The notes under the pieces: model-generated | Database searches by the model: none | Told to the model about the DNA's origin: nothing | What the model saw: only the letters and a program-made list of their open reading frames with translations | Shown: positions 1-11,316 of the stretch, piece after piece | Position numbering within the stretch: the first letter of the stretch is position 1 | Layout: each line of letters starts with the position of its first letter | Made by a program: the position numbers and the translations under genes | NCBI RefSeq assembly: GCF_000203795.2 | Contig: NW_006281116.1 | Span: forward strand, 203,195 to 267,194 | Direction: 5' to 3' | Source of the DNA: Batrachochytrium dendrobatidis JAM81 | Lineage: Eukaryota > Chytridiomycota > Chytridiomycetes > Rhizophydiales | Length of the DNA stretch: 64,000 bases

Positions 1-1858
1 TGTGGACCACATGTATTCAAGCCATACATTTAAAACAGGTATATTGCTGCATTATTTTTGATTGATTGCATGTATGGCAAATTCAAAGGAACTTGATTGC
101 AGTTGTATTTGAATGTAGCGCCGATACCCGTTTTCAATTGTAAATCAGTTAAACTCTTGGAATCAATGCAAAATGGACTAACTGGAATTTGCTTCATCAT
201 ATACAACTTGCATAACTCCAAACTTGTGCATTGCGAGTCAAATGCCGAGTTCAGACAGATAAAACTGGGCTGTTGGTATCCATTAATGAACTGTGATAAC
301 ATCGAATGAGTAATTGACATATACATGAAACGTCCATTTCACACCACTAACAACCTTGTTTGTATTGGCTGTATGCATGCTCTGTATATGTTGAGGCAAG
401 ACTCATTGGAGCATGAATCAATCGAGTACTCAAAAGCGGACACGTTATTAGTGGCTTGAGTTGCTTGAATTGATGACATACCTGTTTATATACCAAGTGT
501 GTTATATCACCATGCCATTTGTAATCATGAATGATTGCAATATGCCTTGTTCATTTCAAGTTTGAAATGACTAGATTTTGAGTTGATAAGCAAAAGCAGG
601 ATGATAGTAAGCAGGCGTGTTGATTGGCTACAACTGTATAGCCAACTTGGAAATCGGATAAAATGTATGGCATTAATTATGAGCAAGGGAACAATACGAC
701 AAATGAAAATGTTATCAAGCAAGCAATCTCGACAAAACATTAAACTGGTAATGCATCAATTGCTTGATTTCAGACATGAGTTGTATAATTGAAATGGTTA
801 ATACCAGTTTAATCTTGGACTATTCAAACCATTGCAAAGAGTCATGGCAACAGTCATGACAATGACCAGTCAAACAGATCTGATCATTACAAGATGGTGT
901 TGTATTCCCGATTGTTGCAGAGGCAGTGGTCGATGATGTTAAAAATAATCAAATATGCAGAATGTGGGTTCACCTGCAAATGTGGCGGCATTGTTCATGG
1001 ATAAATGAACAGTATCATACATGTGATGGACACGACAGCTGTCAATGAATGCCATTATGTTATTGTATTATAGTTGATCATTTGATGGAATAAATGATTG
1101 CGATCGTCATTCCAATTGTTGGTGTGGTACAGAGTTGCGCATCTCAAGTCAATGACTACATGTGTTGTGATGTAATACTTGATGATATATTGTGGTTGAA
1201 CATGTTATGCATGTCAGTAGTCGAATACGTAATCGTGTACAATGGTCTAGCAGTAGCCTATTCAAGTATGGTAAATAGTGCCAGTTTAATCACATTGTGA
1301 ATCCGCATTGCAATAATCAAAAGTGAGTGGGAAACTCGCATATAGATATTGACTAATGTGTCACTGGATCAGACCATATCAAATATGTTGAAAGTGTATG
1401 TAATCATTCAGATCCGAGTTGGTACAAACACGATCATAAGAATGATGTATATTGCACAATGGTGTTTGTAATAATATGCATGTGATTGAATGCAAACTGG
1501 TGAACTAGTAGCAAACAAAATAATGACAGATGGTGATTGAAAGTGCAACTAATCATGCAGTGTATATGGTGTTGTGGTGTATACTAGTTGATTAGTGCAG
1601 TATGCTTGAAAAAGTCGATAGCTTGAAGATAATACAGTGTATACTATGCTGCTGTTATGGTAGTATTTAGTGTTTGCAAGACAAATGGAATGAACCATCA
1701 TGTAGTGAACACAGTATACACGCCATATTAAGATACTGTCAAATAGTTTATCAGATGAAAATCTTGCTTTCCAGTTTCAACACAACCATCATAAAGATTC
1801 AAGTTGAGATTTGATCCAGAACATCCAAAACGAGATCAGATTGTTAATTTAGCAAAAA
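1..1858. other. gene-poor accessory stretch, nothing recognised
   Basis: No open frame longer than about 100 codons is present and none of the short ones resembles a family I know. Base composition is similar to the flanks and no long tandem repeat is visible. I see no tRNA-like B box or splice-linked frames. Confidence 0.5.
1854..1858 (-). terminator. RNA polymerase III oligo-T terminator of the 5S gene
   Basis: Five consecutive T on the minus strand immediately follow the 3' end of the 5S rRNA, the standard Pol III stop signal. Confidence 0.8.
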
Positions 1859-1973
1859 CTACAGCACTCAGTATTCCCGTGTGGTCCCCCACCACAGTAC
1901 TGACTGAGCCATCACAAGCTTGACTTCGGAGATCGAACGGGATCCGGTATTTTCTTGTGTGTATGGCCGTAGA
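1859..1973 (-). rRNA. 5S ribosomal RNA gene
   Basis: On the minus strand the sequence begins CTACGGCCATAC, continues with ACCGGATCCCGTTCGATCTC and CGAAGTCAAGC, and ends GGGAATACTGAGTGCTGTAG. These are the conserved loop A, loop B and internal control (A box, box C) segments of eukaryotic 5S rRNA. The first and last bases pair (CTAC with GTAG) as helix I. A run of five T follows the 3' end at 1854-1858, the expected RNA polymerase III terminator. Length of about 115 nt fits 5S. It lies alone, as 5S genes often do in fungi, and is not near any other rRNA gene in the window. The exact end bases may be off by one or two. Confidence 0.95.
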
Positions 1974-2340
1974 TGTTGATTGAAACCAATTATACGGTAA
2001 TATTCGTTAGGTGTGTTTGTCAAATACATTGTGGTTTGGTGTCAGCACTTGTAAATCAATACTGCATGACAGTCTCATCACCAATGGTCATCTGTTTTAT
2101 GTTGGATCTGAACATTGACAACTACACGTTTGGTGATTGACAATCATATGGACAACCAGATGATTCCATGACACCGCATATCAAACTTGATGTTCAATAC
2201 TCCAATCATGTCGATAATAGTTGAATATTGTGTAGTTGCTGTTGAAATGCCATTGTTCTTTTAATAATAATATTCAAGAAATAAAGTCTAGTGCTGGATT
2301 GTTGAATATTCAACTCTTCAAGCTTTACTTTTATTTGATT
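1974..2340. other. spacer upstream of the 5S gene, nothing recognised
   Basis: No coding frame or RNA signature is seen. A run of AT-rich sequence with TTAATAATAATATTCAAG near 2260 precedes the ORF fragments that start at 2357. Confidence 0.4.
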
Positions 2341-2356
2341 AGCCATCTCAAGAACA

Positions 2357-2865
2357 ATGTCACTCCAAGATCAAACTAAAGAATTAACAATCGACTTGCC
2401 CACCTGTAATTACAACGTATTCAGTCATCAATGTTTGAACTATTCTGGCGAGGCTTTTGATTCGAGTCGTCTGAAACTTTTTCAAAATGGAAACCAGAAA
2501 TCTGTGTCGATCACCTTGATAATCAACCAGTGCCTATTGAACCTCATTTTATTGAAGAGCTGGAAAGACCATTCTACTGTTGCTCACTTGGTTCAACTTA
2601 CAAGACTGACACTTCTCGTTTTGACACTACTCCTGTTGACAAACTCCACTTGCCTGATGGGTTGATAGATCTGCTTTTGATAAAGACTATTTCGTTTCTT
2701 CTGGAGCAACTGACACAACTCTTGATCCATGCTGTCCTCTTACTCGACTGAATGGTCTTGTTTTAAACGACCTACATCCACTCATCAAATCCAAGAGTGA
2801 TGCTAGTCAAGGTATTGCTAATGTAATACCAAGAGCGCAAATGGATGTGGATATCCTGCTTTGGA
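2357..2865 (+). pseudogene. decayed coding remnant, unrecognised
   Basis: Two overlapping frames (2357-2665 and 2530-2751) appear to be one former coding sequence broken by frameshifts. Text such as EPHFIEELERPFYCC and TTPVDKLHLPDGL reads like real protein, and in the third frame ATDTTLDPCCPLTRLNGL continues it to about 2865. I do not recognise the family. Its position beside Polinton-type remnants would allow a structural or accessory gene of such an element, but nothing in the sequence proves it. Confidence 0.3.
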
Positions 2866-3143
2866 TCCCATGGTGCACTATACTTTAGTCTGACTTGTTT
2901 CCGTTGTTTGGATCTGCCAATGATGGGTATTTGAAATACTTTGAACCCAAGACTCTATTGGTAGGGATGAGATAGTCTAGCAAACCAACAATACCATTCG
3001 AATGCGCCAACAAGACAAGTACCAAACCATCATGACCAGTACCAGCAGAGGAATGAGACTTTTGATGAAATGTGTTGCAACTCGAAATGTCGGATCTTGA
3101 ATGTGGTTTGATTGGAGATGTTTTGGAATATGAATTTTAGCTT

Positions 3144-3650
3144 TTGATTTTGATTTTGCTGGACTATTTCGGCATTCGCAGTGCCAAACCAAGAGAATAT
3201 TTCGACTTTCTTCACTCGTCTAATAATTTACTTTTATACTGTCTTTTTCAAGAGACTGAAGTTGATGCGATACAATTTGAGCTGATCAGCCAATTTGGAT
3301 ATATTGGCACTTTTCAGGAGAAACAACTTGCTTTCCAAACATGACTGTCCAATATTGCTTTTAAAGTCCAGTGTGATTCTCCACCTGTATTCTTGTTGAA
3401 TGAGATTCAAGAGTTGTGTCAATGCACCAATGTTCAATCAATGTTTCAACAGGATCAAGCAGTTTATCATTCATTCATGTCTCTACTTGTTACTCAATTG
3501 ACTGGAAAACAAACCTCATTTGCATGTGTACAGGAACAAACAACGACAGTATCATATCAATTACAGAAAAATTCAAACCCATTGCAAAGATCCGCTCACT
3601 CGGTACTCTTGATGCAGAAACGGACTAGACTTTATTTTGGACACAAATGA
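3144..3650 (+). pseudogene. 169-codon frame broken by one TGA, unrecognised
   Basis: A single frame runs from about 3144 to 3650 with only one internal stop, TGA at 3342-3344. The part before it includes SAKPREYFDFLHSSNN and the part after it SPPVFLLNEIQELCQCTN. Both halves are in phase, so this looks like one gene lost to a nonsense change. No domain is recognised. The first codon of the open stretch is not ATG, so the true 5' end is missing or upstream in another frame. Confidence 0.3.
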
Positions 3651-3780
3651 CTGAATATTTGAACTTTAAACAAACAGAAAAGACGACTTGTTCCTCCAGT
3701 TCATTAATTGCTTGTCTGGTATATGCTTCATATCAAATTCCAAGGTTACTTTTTGCGCATTTCGCTTGATTGGATCACGA

Positions 3781-4375
3781 TCGCAATCAGTAGTTTAAAA
3801 ATACGAGGAATTGACTGTAGTATACCATGTAGAAATGTCGAGTTTTTTGAGTGACCATGAATTGAATGTGAAGGATATGTGTCTCATTCCTATGTCTTGC
3901 AGTGTTGACTGGAAAGTTGAAAGTGTGGATGATACTGTTTCCAGTACAACGACTCAATAGAATCTCGTTCAATTGTCTCTTGTGTTTCCTTGTTCGGATG
4001 ATTGTTTTCATTTCATCTAGTATGGGAACAAAAACTCGCAGTACGAGTAAAAACGTATTTATGGTAGAGCCAGAATCGGAATTCAAGACGAGTGTTTTTT
4101 GTTGGTCAAGGGTATCAATATTGAACGCTTGTTCCATTCATATGACCAACTTTATCCAAACGATGTTTACGATATTGGAATTTGCTACGAAACAATAGTT
4201 GCTTGCAGTTTAGCTGTCAAATACTATTTACAAAGTCTTTAGTAATCATAATCTTGTCCCTTTATCAGGAATCATTCGAGTCGATTCAAGTCAGTGCTTA
4301 TAACATCGTGAAACAGTATCAGACTGATTTTCAGAGTGAATGTATTTACCAGACAAAAAGGCTTTAACGAGTTGT
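3781..4375 (+). pseudogene. decayed coding remnant, unrecognised
   Basis: In one plus frame protein-like text (SFLSDHELNVKDMCLIPMS, then VKGINIERLFHSYDQLYP) is interrupted by several stops and small shifts. It is probably an old coding sequence. The family is not recognised. Confidence 0.25.
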
Positions 4376-4379
4376 ATTG

Positions 4380-5226
4380 ATTTCCCAAAAGCTGATCCAT
4401 AAGAAACACAATGTCCATTACGATATAATTTACCAGCCATGCCAAATGTCACGCAAGTGAACATTATGGTACAATATAAGCTTTGTTTGATATATCCCAG
4501 GAGAAAATTAGAGAATCAACTAGTCATTTCAAAAGATAAGAGTGCTCTTGACGATCAACAGTTGTTTTGGTTTTATTGAGCAAAGTAACCAAAAACAATA
4601 CACAAAAGCAGTATTCTTGAATGGAAGCAGATGCTGTAATGGAATGGAATGATCCTAAAGTTGTTTGAATTGGTTGAAATCAAAGGCTGATTGAAAATAA
4701 ACAGTCTAGAGTCCGCATGATCATTCAAGTCATGTATATCAAGTATGAATTTGGCATGGAAAGTTACCAATTTACACACTACTAATGCATAGTTTGGTTC
4801 GAATGAATTTATCTACTGTTTTATCAATGCAGCAACTCTTTGCACTTTATATGTTTTGGATGTTTATCAAACTGAAAGGAAAGAGTTGTACATCTTGTAG
4901 ATAAATGAAATACTTCACAACTACTCAAGATTTGATTGATTATCCGAGTAATGGTTCGAATGGACTTTGTTTTAGGCAAATATTGAAATGAGTAGTGATA
5001 TTCGCCGAGATGAATGCAAATATGTCTCATGAAAGTGCTTCATTTGTAAATCAATAATGAACCCAGGCGACTTGAACAACCGCTAATCACAGGATGTGCA
5101 AGTTTAGAGGATTCAACAAAACCAAACAAGCTCATCAAGACTCTTGTTTTTTTCTTGTGGAAAAGCTGAGTTCAAGTTAAAGGATTTGAATAGCTTGCAG
5201 TCCAACGTAGCAGTTTTTTCAATAAA
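4380..5226. other. spacer, nothing recognised
   Basis: Only short frames of fewer than 70 codons occur here and none looks conserved. Confidence 0.35.
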
Positions 5227-5535
5227 ATGGTGCTGATGATGAGAAGGAATGGCATTAGATGGCGAGCGCAGTGTTTTTCCAGAAATCATGCAGGTAGATT
5301 GCTATTTGTTCATTTTGATGTATCAAGTGCAGACATATTGGTATTGAATTCGTTCAAAACAGTAAAAATGCTACTTGAAATCAGAGCCAACATCGGTACC
5401 GTCAGTCACAAAAAACTAGTGACCATCAGAAATAAAGTGCAAGAAAATGAATTGGTTCATTGCCTAGTAGTAAAAGCGAATTCTCCAGCTTGCTCAGACC
5501 TGAAATGTGACTTTCTTTTCAACTCAGCTCTTTGA
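5227..5535 (+). CDS. hypothetical 102-residue protein
   Basis: An ATG-initiated frame of 102 codons ends in TGA at 5533-5535. The product has no signal peptide, membrane segment or motif that I recognise. It is followed by AT-rich spacer and lies about 450 bp upstream of the 6.1-kb inverted-repeat unit. It may be a chance frame or the remains of a longer gene, since nearby sequence is full of decayed coding text. Confidence 0.2.
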   Translation: MVLMMRRNGIRWRAQCFSRNHAGRLLFVHFDVSSADILVLNSFKTVKMLLEIRANIGTVSHKKLVTIRNKVQENELVHCLVVKANSPACSDLKCDFLFNSAL

Positions 5536-5991
5536 CAATCTTTTGGAATCAGTAAATCAGATAATTTCCAAACGAATTTGATACAATCCTTTAAAATTGT
5601 CGACTTTTAACAAGAATGCCATTGTCAATTTTACAGCAAACACAATGGAATATCTTGCAAGCAAAATACACTTTGCATTGAACCAAACATTCTTATTTAA
5701 ATAGTTTTTAATTTGTAGGTTTGCTGATTTAGTATTGAGATGCTTGATTCTTGAGCATTCTTTCAAAATAACATTAAATCCTTTTTATTGCTTTTTTATT
5801 ACTTTTTTTGGCAATGTAGTTTCCTATCTGGTTCAATTTGTATCGTTTCCAATGGGAACTTGTTAGGATTACGGTATAAGGTTGATAGAATTGTTGAGTA
5901 AATGAGACAGGAAATCTTCAATGGACGTAGTTTAATGCTATCCAAGATGGTACATTTCATGGAGATAATCAAATAGTCACAGATTAACCAG
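5536..5991. other. AT-rich spacer left of the mobile unit; ends in the 6-bp flank AACCAG
   Basis: No gene is seen. The last six bases (5986-5991, AACCAG) match five of six bases of the hexamer just outside the right end of the unit (12137-12142, AACCCG), as expected for an old target-site duplication. Confidence 0.45.
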
Positions 5992-6231
5992 AGTAGTATA
6001 GATAAGGCACTGGATGATACCAGTTTTCTTGACCAGTATTTACAGCTCAATTTGCTTGCAAGTTGTCAAATATAACAATTTATCGGAGATAGGCAATCAA
6101 GGTCAAAAACAATGGTATAGAGCACTGGATACATTATAAGTTTGAATTATCAGGAACTTTCACTGCCATACTCATACCAACGCTTTATGTAAAACATCTT
6201 TGATGAATGTATATGGAACTATCAAGAGTGG
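5992..6231 (+). repeat. terminal inverted repeat, left end (copy A)
   Basis: Begins AGTAGTATAG with the conserved block GCACTGGATGATACC at about 6007-6021, and aligns along its length with the reverse complement of 11888-12136. Copy C at 14600 has the same orientation. Confidence 0.65.
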
Positions 6232-6483
6232 GACCCATAGTTGTTTGATGAATTGTAAAAGTTGATATTTCCTGTACCAAAATATAGCCCGAGATAATCG
6301 AGACTTTTGTGCCAAACTCTTTTCAATATTTTAACCAGGATATAAGTTTATTTTAATGCTGTAGTGGCCAGAATTCTTTACAGATGGCATCCATTTTCAG
6401 TTTGATGAACTTTCCCAAACAAATATCAAAATGTTAGGCCAAAATACACATAATTCTACAATGCTCTCTCGCTTGATACCCCA

Positions 6484-7411
6484 ATGGTGTCTGTAGAAGC
6501 AACGATCAATTCAGACTGTGCAGGGCTCAAAACACTGCTTGCCGAATACTTTTCTGAAGTAAATATGCTTGCTAAAATCCGAGATACAGACTCTGGAATC
6601 ACAGCAGTAACAATACAGGGACATTCGGAAACAGTGTCCCCTTCTATGGAATACCTTAAGGAGTTTTTACTCATCGGTTATGATGCTGCCATTGTATGGG
6701 GAAAAAGAGTATTGTTGAAAAAGAAAATAGACTTTCTTCAGTCACCATTGAAGACACTCCAGAAAAACTGAAACGAAACCCATCATCTGAAGAATTTCTA
6801 GAGAAGCATTTTGAAGAGATCTCCTTTGGTGGTTCTGCTGCAACTGAAAACTTGAAAAAAGTCGCCAGAGAAACATTCGCTAGTATGATAAATGCTACAG
6901 GTTTTGGTGTTGCAGAGGGATGGATTCCAGCTGTCAAAGAAAAGCACATTTCAATCAAATACAAAGGAAGAGCATTTGACCTGGAAGTTTCCTCTATGCA
7001 ATCTCTTTCTGAAGTCATATCAACAGCTGATTCATTTTTTCTCAGCCTGTGCCTTTCAAAATGTTGTACCGATTTGCAGATAATGACTTTATAGTTGTTA
7101 CCGATGTCAAAAACTTGCGTGATGGATTCTTGTACTATGCCCTAACCGTCAACGAAGAGCTTCCCAAGAAACAAGTTGTAGATCACAATCTGAATATAAA
7201 GCATTTCTTTGACAAGATGAAGACAACGAAAAAACCCGAATTTGATATCATCAAGCTCAGAGAAACCTTTACCGAACAAGGAATTCTTTTTGAAGATTTG
7301 ATGGAGACTGGTGACTTGGCCATAACTGATGCTGAATTAGAAAAGTATGGAATTGCTCAAGGAGGGATAAGAACAGCCATTCTTGCAGTCATCAAAAGTA
7401 TTATTCAATGA
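6484..7411 (+). pseudogene. beta-grasp plus SAM-like protein gene with two homopolymer frameshifts
   Basis: Three overlapping frames (6484-6771, 6696-7094, 7049-7411) join into one protein of about 308 residues if the reading frame shifts near the A5 run at about 6701 and again near the T6 run at about 7036. The middle part (KHISIKYKGRAFDLEV to GFLYYALTV) has the strand-helix-strand spacing of a ubiquitin-like beta-grasp. The last 50 residues (FTEQGILFEDLMETGDLAIT then GIAQGGIRTAILAVIK) match the pattern of a SAM domain. Such pairings occur in host-interaction proteins, and the setting resembles that of the Crinkler-type gene 8 kb away, but an effector role is inference. It is the only cargo gene near the left end of the mobile unit. 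Both breaks fall in homopolymers, so assembly error is a real alternative to decay. Confidence 0.55.
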
Positions 7412-7432
7412 ATACTTTTCAAAATGATTATT

Positions 7433-10400
7433 TTATGATTTAGCTTTCTGTTGATCAGAAACAGAGTCAATAGCAGCACAACCTCCTGCAGCCATTGGTG
7501 CGTGAAGTGCACCGACTCCAGCAGCGACAGTTCCAAAGGTTGACATTGCGACAGGTACAGGTGCACTTTCAATTAGTTCAAGATACCATTTCAGCAGTTT
7601 AGTAGCAAACATCATTGTCTCACCAAACATACTTTCAACTAATCTGTTACTTTTGTAATCTGGCTTCACTTGTGCCTGTGTCAAGGCTTAAATCATTGCA
7701 TGTAATCTCAACATTCTTGAAAATAGGAGGCATTCCAGCAAAGCATTCCTTTAAATGCTCAGGAACAGCAATATCACATTCTATCATTCCAAAGAACGTG
7801 TTATCCAAGACATCTTTCAGAATATCGGGATAAACTTGAACTACTTGGTGCTCACCACACGGCATATCTTGACTTATCGCCCACAGATATAAAGCATTGG
7901 TATCATATTCAAGTATTCCCTGACAAAGCTTTCCTTTTCTAATTCTGGTCGTCTTTTTCTTGATAATGATGAAATACGATACTTGAACCACCAACCAGAT
8001 TATCTCTGTATTTGTGGTACAATTCGTCATTCCCTTTGAATAACTGAAACTTGCAGTCTTTGCTTTTTGTGTGCCAGAGATATTTCAGAGTGAGTCTAGG
8101 AACAAAGATGCCGTCTTTGTGGATATCAAGATTCAACGACTGAAAGAAATTACCCAGCTTCTTTGTCGCTTCTACGCCTGGCCTCACATCCAAATTGTTG
8201 TGGTCGTTCAGCAAATCGCACAGGTTGGTGTGAGTGAATACCATTTCATTATAATCGTTTGATGAAACTGATTCTCCCTTTAGATTGTTGTAAAACCACT
8301 TTTTGGATGGAATATGTGAGTGTTTTAAAAACTTGAATGATATCAGAATATTGTGTCAACTCTGGATGTTCATCAATGTATTTCGATAAATTCCGAGTTA
8401 CTTTATGTGGAAATATTCCCATTTGTGATTGTGTCAAACGTTTTCAAGAACTTGTCAGATAAAGTATTTGGTGGTTGAAAAGCAAGAATGTCGTTAAAAG
8501 CAAACGATCCATTTGATATCATTCGGTATTTGTTACATTTGATAATGTCATTCACTTGACCGTTTTCAGCTGAATGAAACTCACAACCCCAAATTGATCT
8601 TGTGGTATATCCCATTTGTTTGAGAGCTGATTCCTTGTTTGCTGTCTTTTCATACAATATGTTCATCGTATCTCCAGTTAAAGGATTGATATCTTCTGAT
8701 TTGTGACACTTTCTACATCAGTGGAAAAAGTATCCCAGAAAGTCATAGATTGTGTTTGATTCTTCATCGTAGCCATCAACATTGTATCGTTCAATCTTTT
8801 CGCTTTGTTCAATATTACGATCTAATTCTCCTTCAATTGAATTAATCTCAAAGCTTTTCGCATTTGGATACATTTCCATGTTTTTTAGAGTGTTTCAAGA
8901 CTTGTGGAGGGTATTTCTTGATGATGTCGATGTCATATGATGAGCTATTGAAGCCATAAATAGCCAGAACACCAAGCCATTCTAGTAATTGTAATCTTAA
9001 TCGTTTCTGAACCTTTGCATCGTCCAAATTGGCCATCATTACAAAGAACCGAGAATACTTTGAATACAACGATTGCAGATATTTGTGTCCTATTTGATCC
9101 ATTTTGTCATCACTATATCCAAAGCTTCTTCAGTTGTACCTTCAACTGGGATGAATTGAGCCTTGTTTTCTTCACTTCCAATGAAACTTGTGCTCAAAAG
9201 TTTGTGTGTTTCAATGAATGAGCTTCAAGTTGGTCGTAGATTTGACTGATTTCAACCAAGTTTCAAAATCAAAGTAGATGAAATATGGATAGAATCTCAT
9301 TTCTTTCGGTATATTAATTCCATTCAATTCAAGATGCTCAAATACATTCAACTTTGGTTGATAATTTCCATTTTCAAATATTATCTTTGGTTTTGCACAA
9401 ACAATTGAGTGTCGTTTTATCTTTTTGAATTCACTAAAGGATGAATGGCATCTGGACATTGAAACACTGGTTAACTGAGACAAGTTAATAATAAAAGAGA
9501 AATGATGGAATTTATGGCTTATATCAGAGTATATATTCAAATTAATAACCTCCTGTATTCTTTACCTGAATGTCGTTCCATAACCGCTTTCTTTCCATTG
9601 AATCGGTATATGTTGACATTTACAAAGAAATGGCTCTCAATCTCTTCCAATTCTTGAATATCAAGTTTGGGATAACACTTCTTTACGTTGGTTTTGTAAT
9701 AATCCTTGTAAAGATCTTTTGCTTTCTTTGATAATCTGTCTAATCTGATTTCTGGATACTTATAACGAGCAAAACAATACCAAAAACAAAGGTTATTTGT
9801 GACATACTGGAATGAAACAATACTCTTGATATTCTTGATGAAATCAGGTAGAATTACAGATGCGCCTATTGATACCTCTGGAATGGGTGTTGTTAAAAGT
9901 ACATACTCGTAGATATTTTCAATACTCCATTTGAGTTTGAACACTTCAATTTTTCCAGTATATCATCACCATCCAATTGGTTTAGTACCGTATCAATAGT
10001 GGAATTAACTAGTGGTGAATCATTGATATTAAAGCAGGTATTATCAGAGGGATAAAACTGAACTCTATCATCAGTTTCAATGTTCCTCAGCACATATCCG
10101 AATTGAATATCGAACCATTATCTTAATGCTTGCTTTTTGTGATTCTCTTTGATGGTAAACTTCAATTCATCTAAATTTGTAAACAAGTGTCTCGACCAAT
10201 GAATTGGTTTTGATTTTGGTCAGAACGAATATTTCTTGATATGATATTGTGAAAACGACCGTTGTTCTTGTCCAGCTCTCTTTCTGTTTGTTTTGTAACT
10301 GTAAAAGTTGGTGATAGGCTTTAGTACCGTCCATTCCACTGAAGATCCCTTGAGTGTGCTTTTGAATCTTAGTTTAACCTTCCTAGCCCGTCCGACATCC

Positions 10401-10592
10401 AGATTTGTAATTGAACTAATCAATTGTTTGTACTAGTTTTCTCTTTCGTCTTGTATTTAATAGCAAATCGATATCTCTCAATGTCATTTACTTCAAAAAG
10501 AACCTTGTACAGACCAACTGTGCTGTCATTTCCTTTAGTCAACACAACATTTCCATTCAAATAAATTTGGGTTTCTTCCAATATGTTTGACA
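7433..10592 (-). pseudogene. family B DNA polymerase of Polinton/Maverick type, broken and lacking its 3' catalytic part
   Basis: Read 5' to 3' on the minus strand. A start at 10592 (MSNILEETQIYLNG) opens an N-terminal region seen in Polinton polymerases. A cysteine-rich segment (SRCHSSFSEFKKIKRH) follows, then the exonuclease motif YFDFETW at about 9280, the second exonuclease motif YGFNSSSYDID at about 8935, the linker motif DIHKDGIFVPRLTLKYLW at about 8110, and polymerase motif A as YDTNALYLWA at about 7890. The frame is interrupted by at least seven stops or shifts. After LLKWYLE (about 7595) homology stops and an Ala/Gly-rich tail runs to a stop at 7433, so the motif B and motif C (YGDTDS) regions are absent. 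The protein would be a replicative, protein-primed polymerase; this copy cannot be active. Confidence 0.85.
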
Positions 10593-10728
10593 TTTCTGAT
10601 GAACTTGTTTATCGTTTTAAAAGAAATTAAATATTCAATTTTATCTTGGATTAAACTTATCAACTATCTATGATAGTGGCTGTGATTGAATATTGCATCT
10701 TTTATTTTCTAGACTAGATTTAAACAAC
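10593..10728. promoter_or_regulatory. AT-rich divergent intergenic region
   Basis: This 136-bp AT-rich spacer separates the polymerase start (minus) from the orphan ORF start (plus) and is the only place for their promoters. No specific element is recognised. Confidence 0.35.
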
Positions 10729-11316
10729 ATGTTGAATTTACCTTGCTTAAATCCGAGATCAAAGTACATCAACAATTTACTAATGGACACAATTTATCTC
10801 GATCCAAGAAATAATCATATCTATCAAGTTGTTGAAAAGCGTGTCAATAATTCGCTGTTGAAAGTAGCGTATAATTACGTTGGAAATGAAGAAGCGGTTG
10901 TGTTAGATGATGTTCCGGATTCAGTGTTTAGACTAGAAAATCCAATCGAGGCTAATCCATCGAAACTATTAAAAGGCAGAATATTGTCTTTGGAAAACAA
11001 TACCAGTCTATTATGCGGCATCAACATAAATCACTATAAAAGGATTAAAGAAATGATAGGCGATAGTTGCTATGAAACAAACGATACCATTTATTCACTA
11101 CATTATGGGTTAGTTGTTCCTTTCAAAAAGCATTATCCAACTTGTGACAATGCGAAGGTTAATCTAGAAATGATGGGTTATCGAATCTTTGCAAACATAA
11201 AGATGCTGCCAAGAGTCATCGAAAAACAGCAATCATTACAGGAAAAGTTGTACAGAATTGTTATGAGCGATGATGATGATTCTAATTCAGATGATGTGAA
11301 AGAAATTATCATGTAA
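10729..11316 (+). CDS. orphan protein of 195 residues inside the mobile unit
   Basis: The first ATG in frame is at 10729 and the stop TAA is at 11314-11316. The open stretch continues 36 bp upstream without an ATG. The protein is charged, has no membrane segment or signal peptide, and ends in an acidic tail (SDDDDSNSDD). Unlike its neighbours it is uninterrupted, so it may still be expressed or be recently acquired. It is divergent to the polymerase. I do not recognise the family; a Polinton accessory protein or a host-derived cargo are both possible. Confidence 0.55.
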   Translation: MLNLPCLNPRSKYINNLLMDTIYLDPRNNHIYQVVEKRVNNSLLKVAYNYVGNEEAVVLDDVPDSVFRLENPIEANPSKLLKGRILSLENNTSLLCGININHYKRIKEMIGDSCYETNDTIYSLHYGLVVPFKKHYPTCDNAKVNLEMMGYRIFANIKMLPRVIEKQQSLQEKLYRIVMSDDDDSNSDDVKEIIM

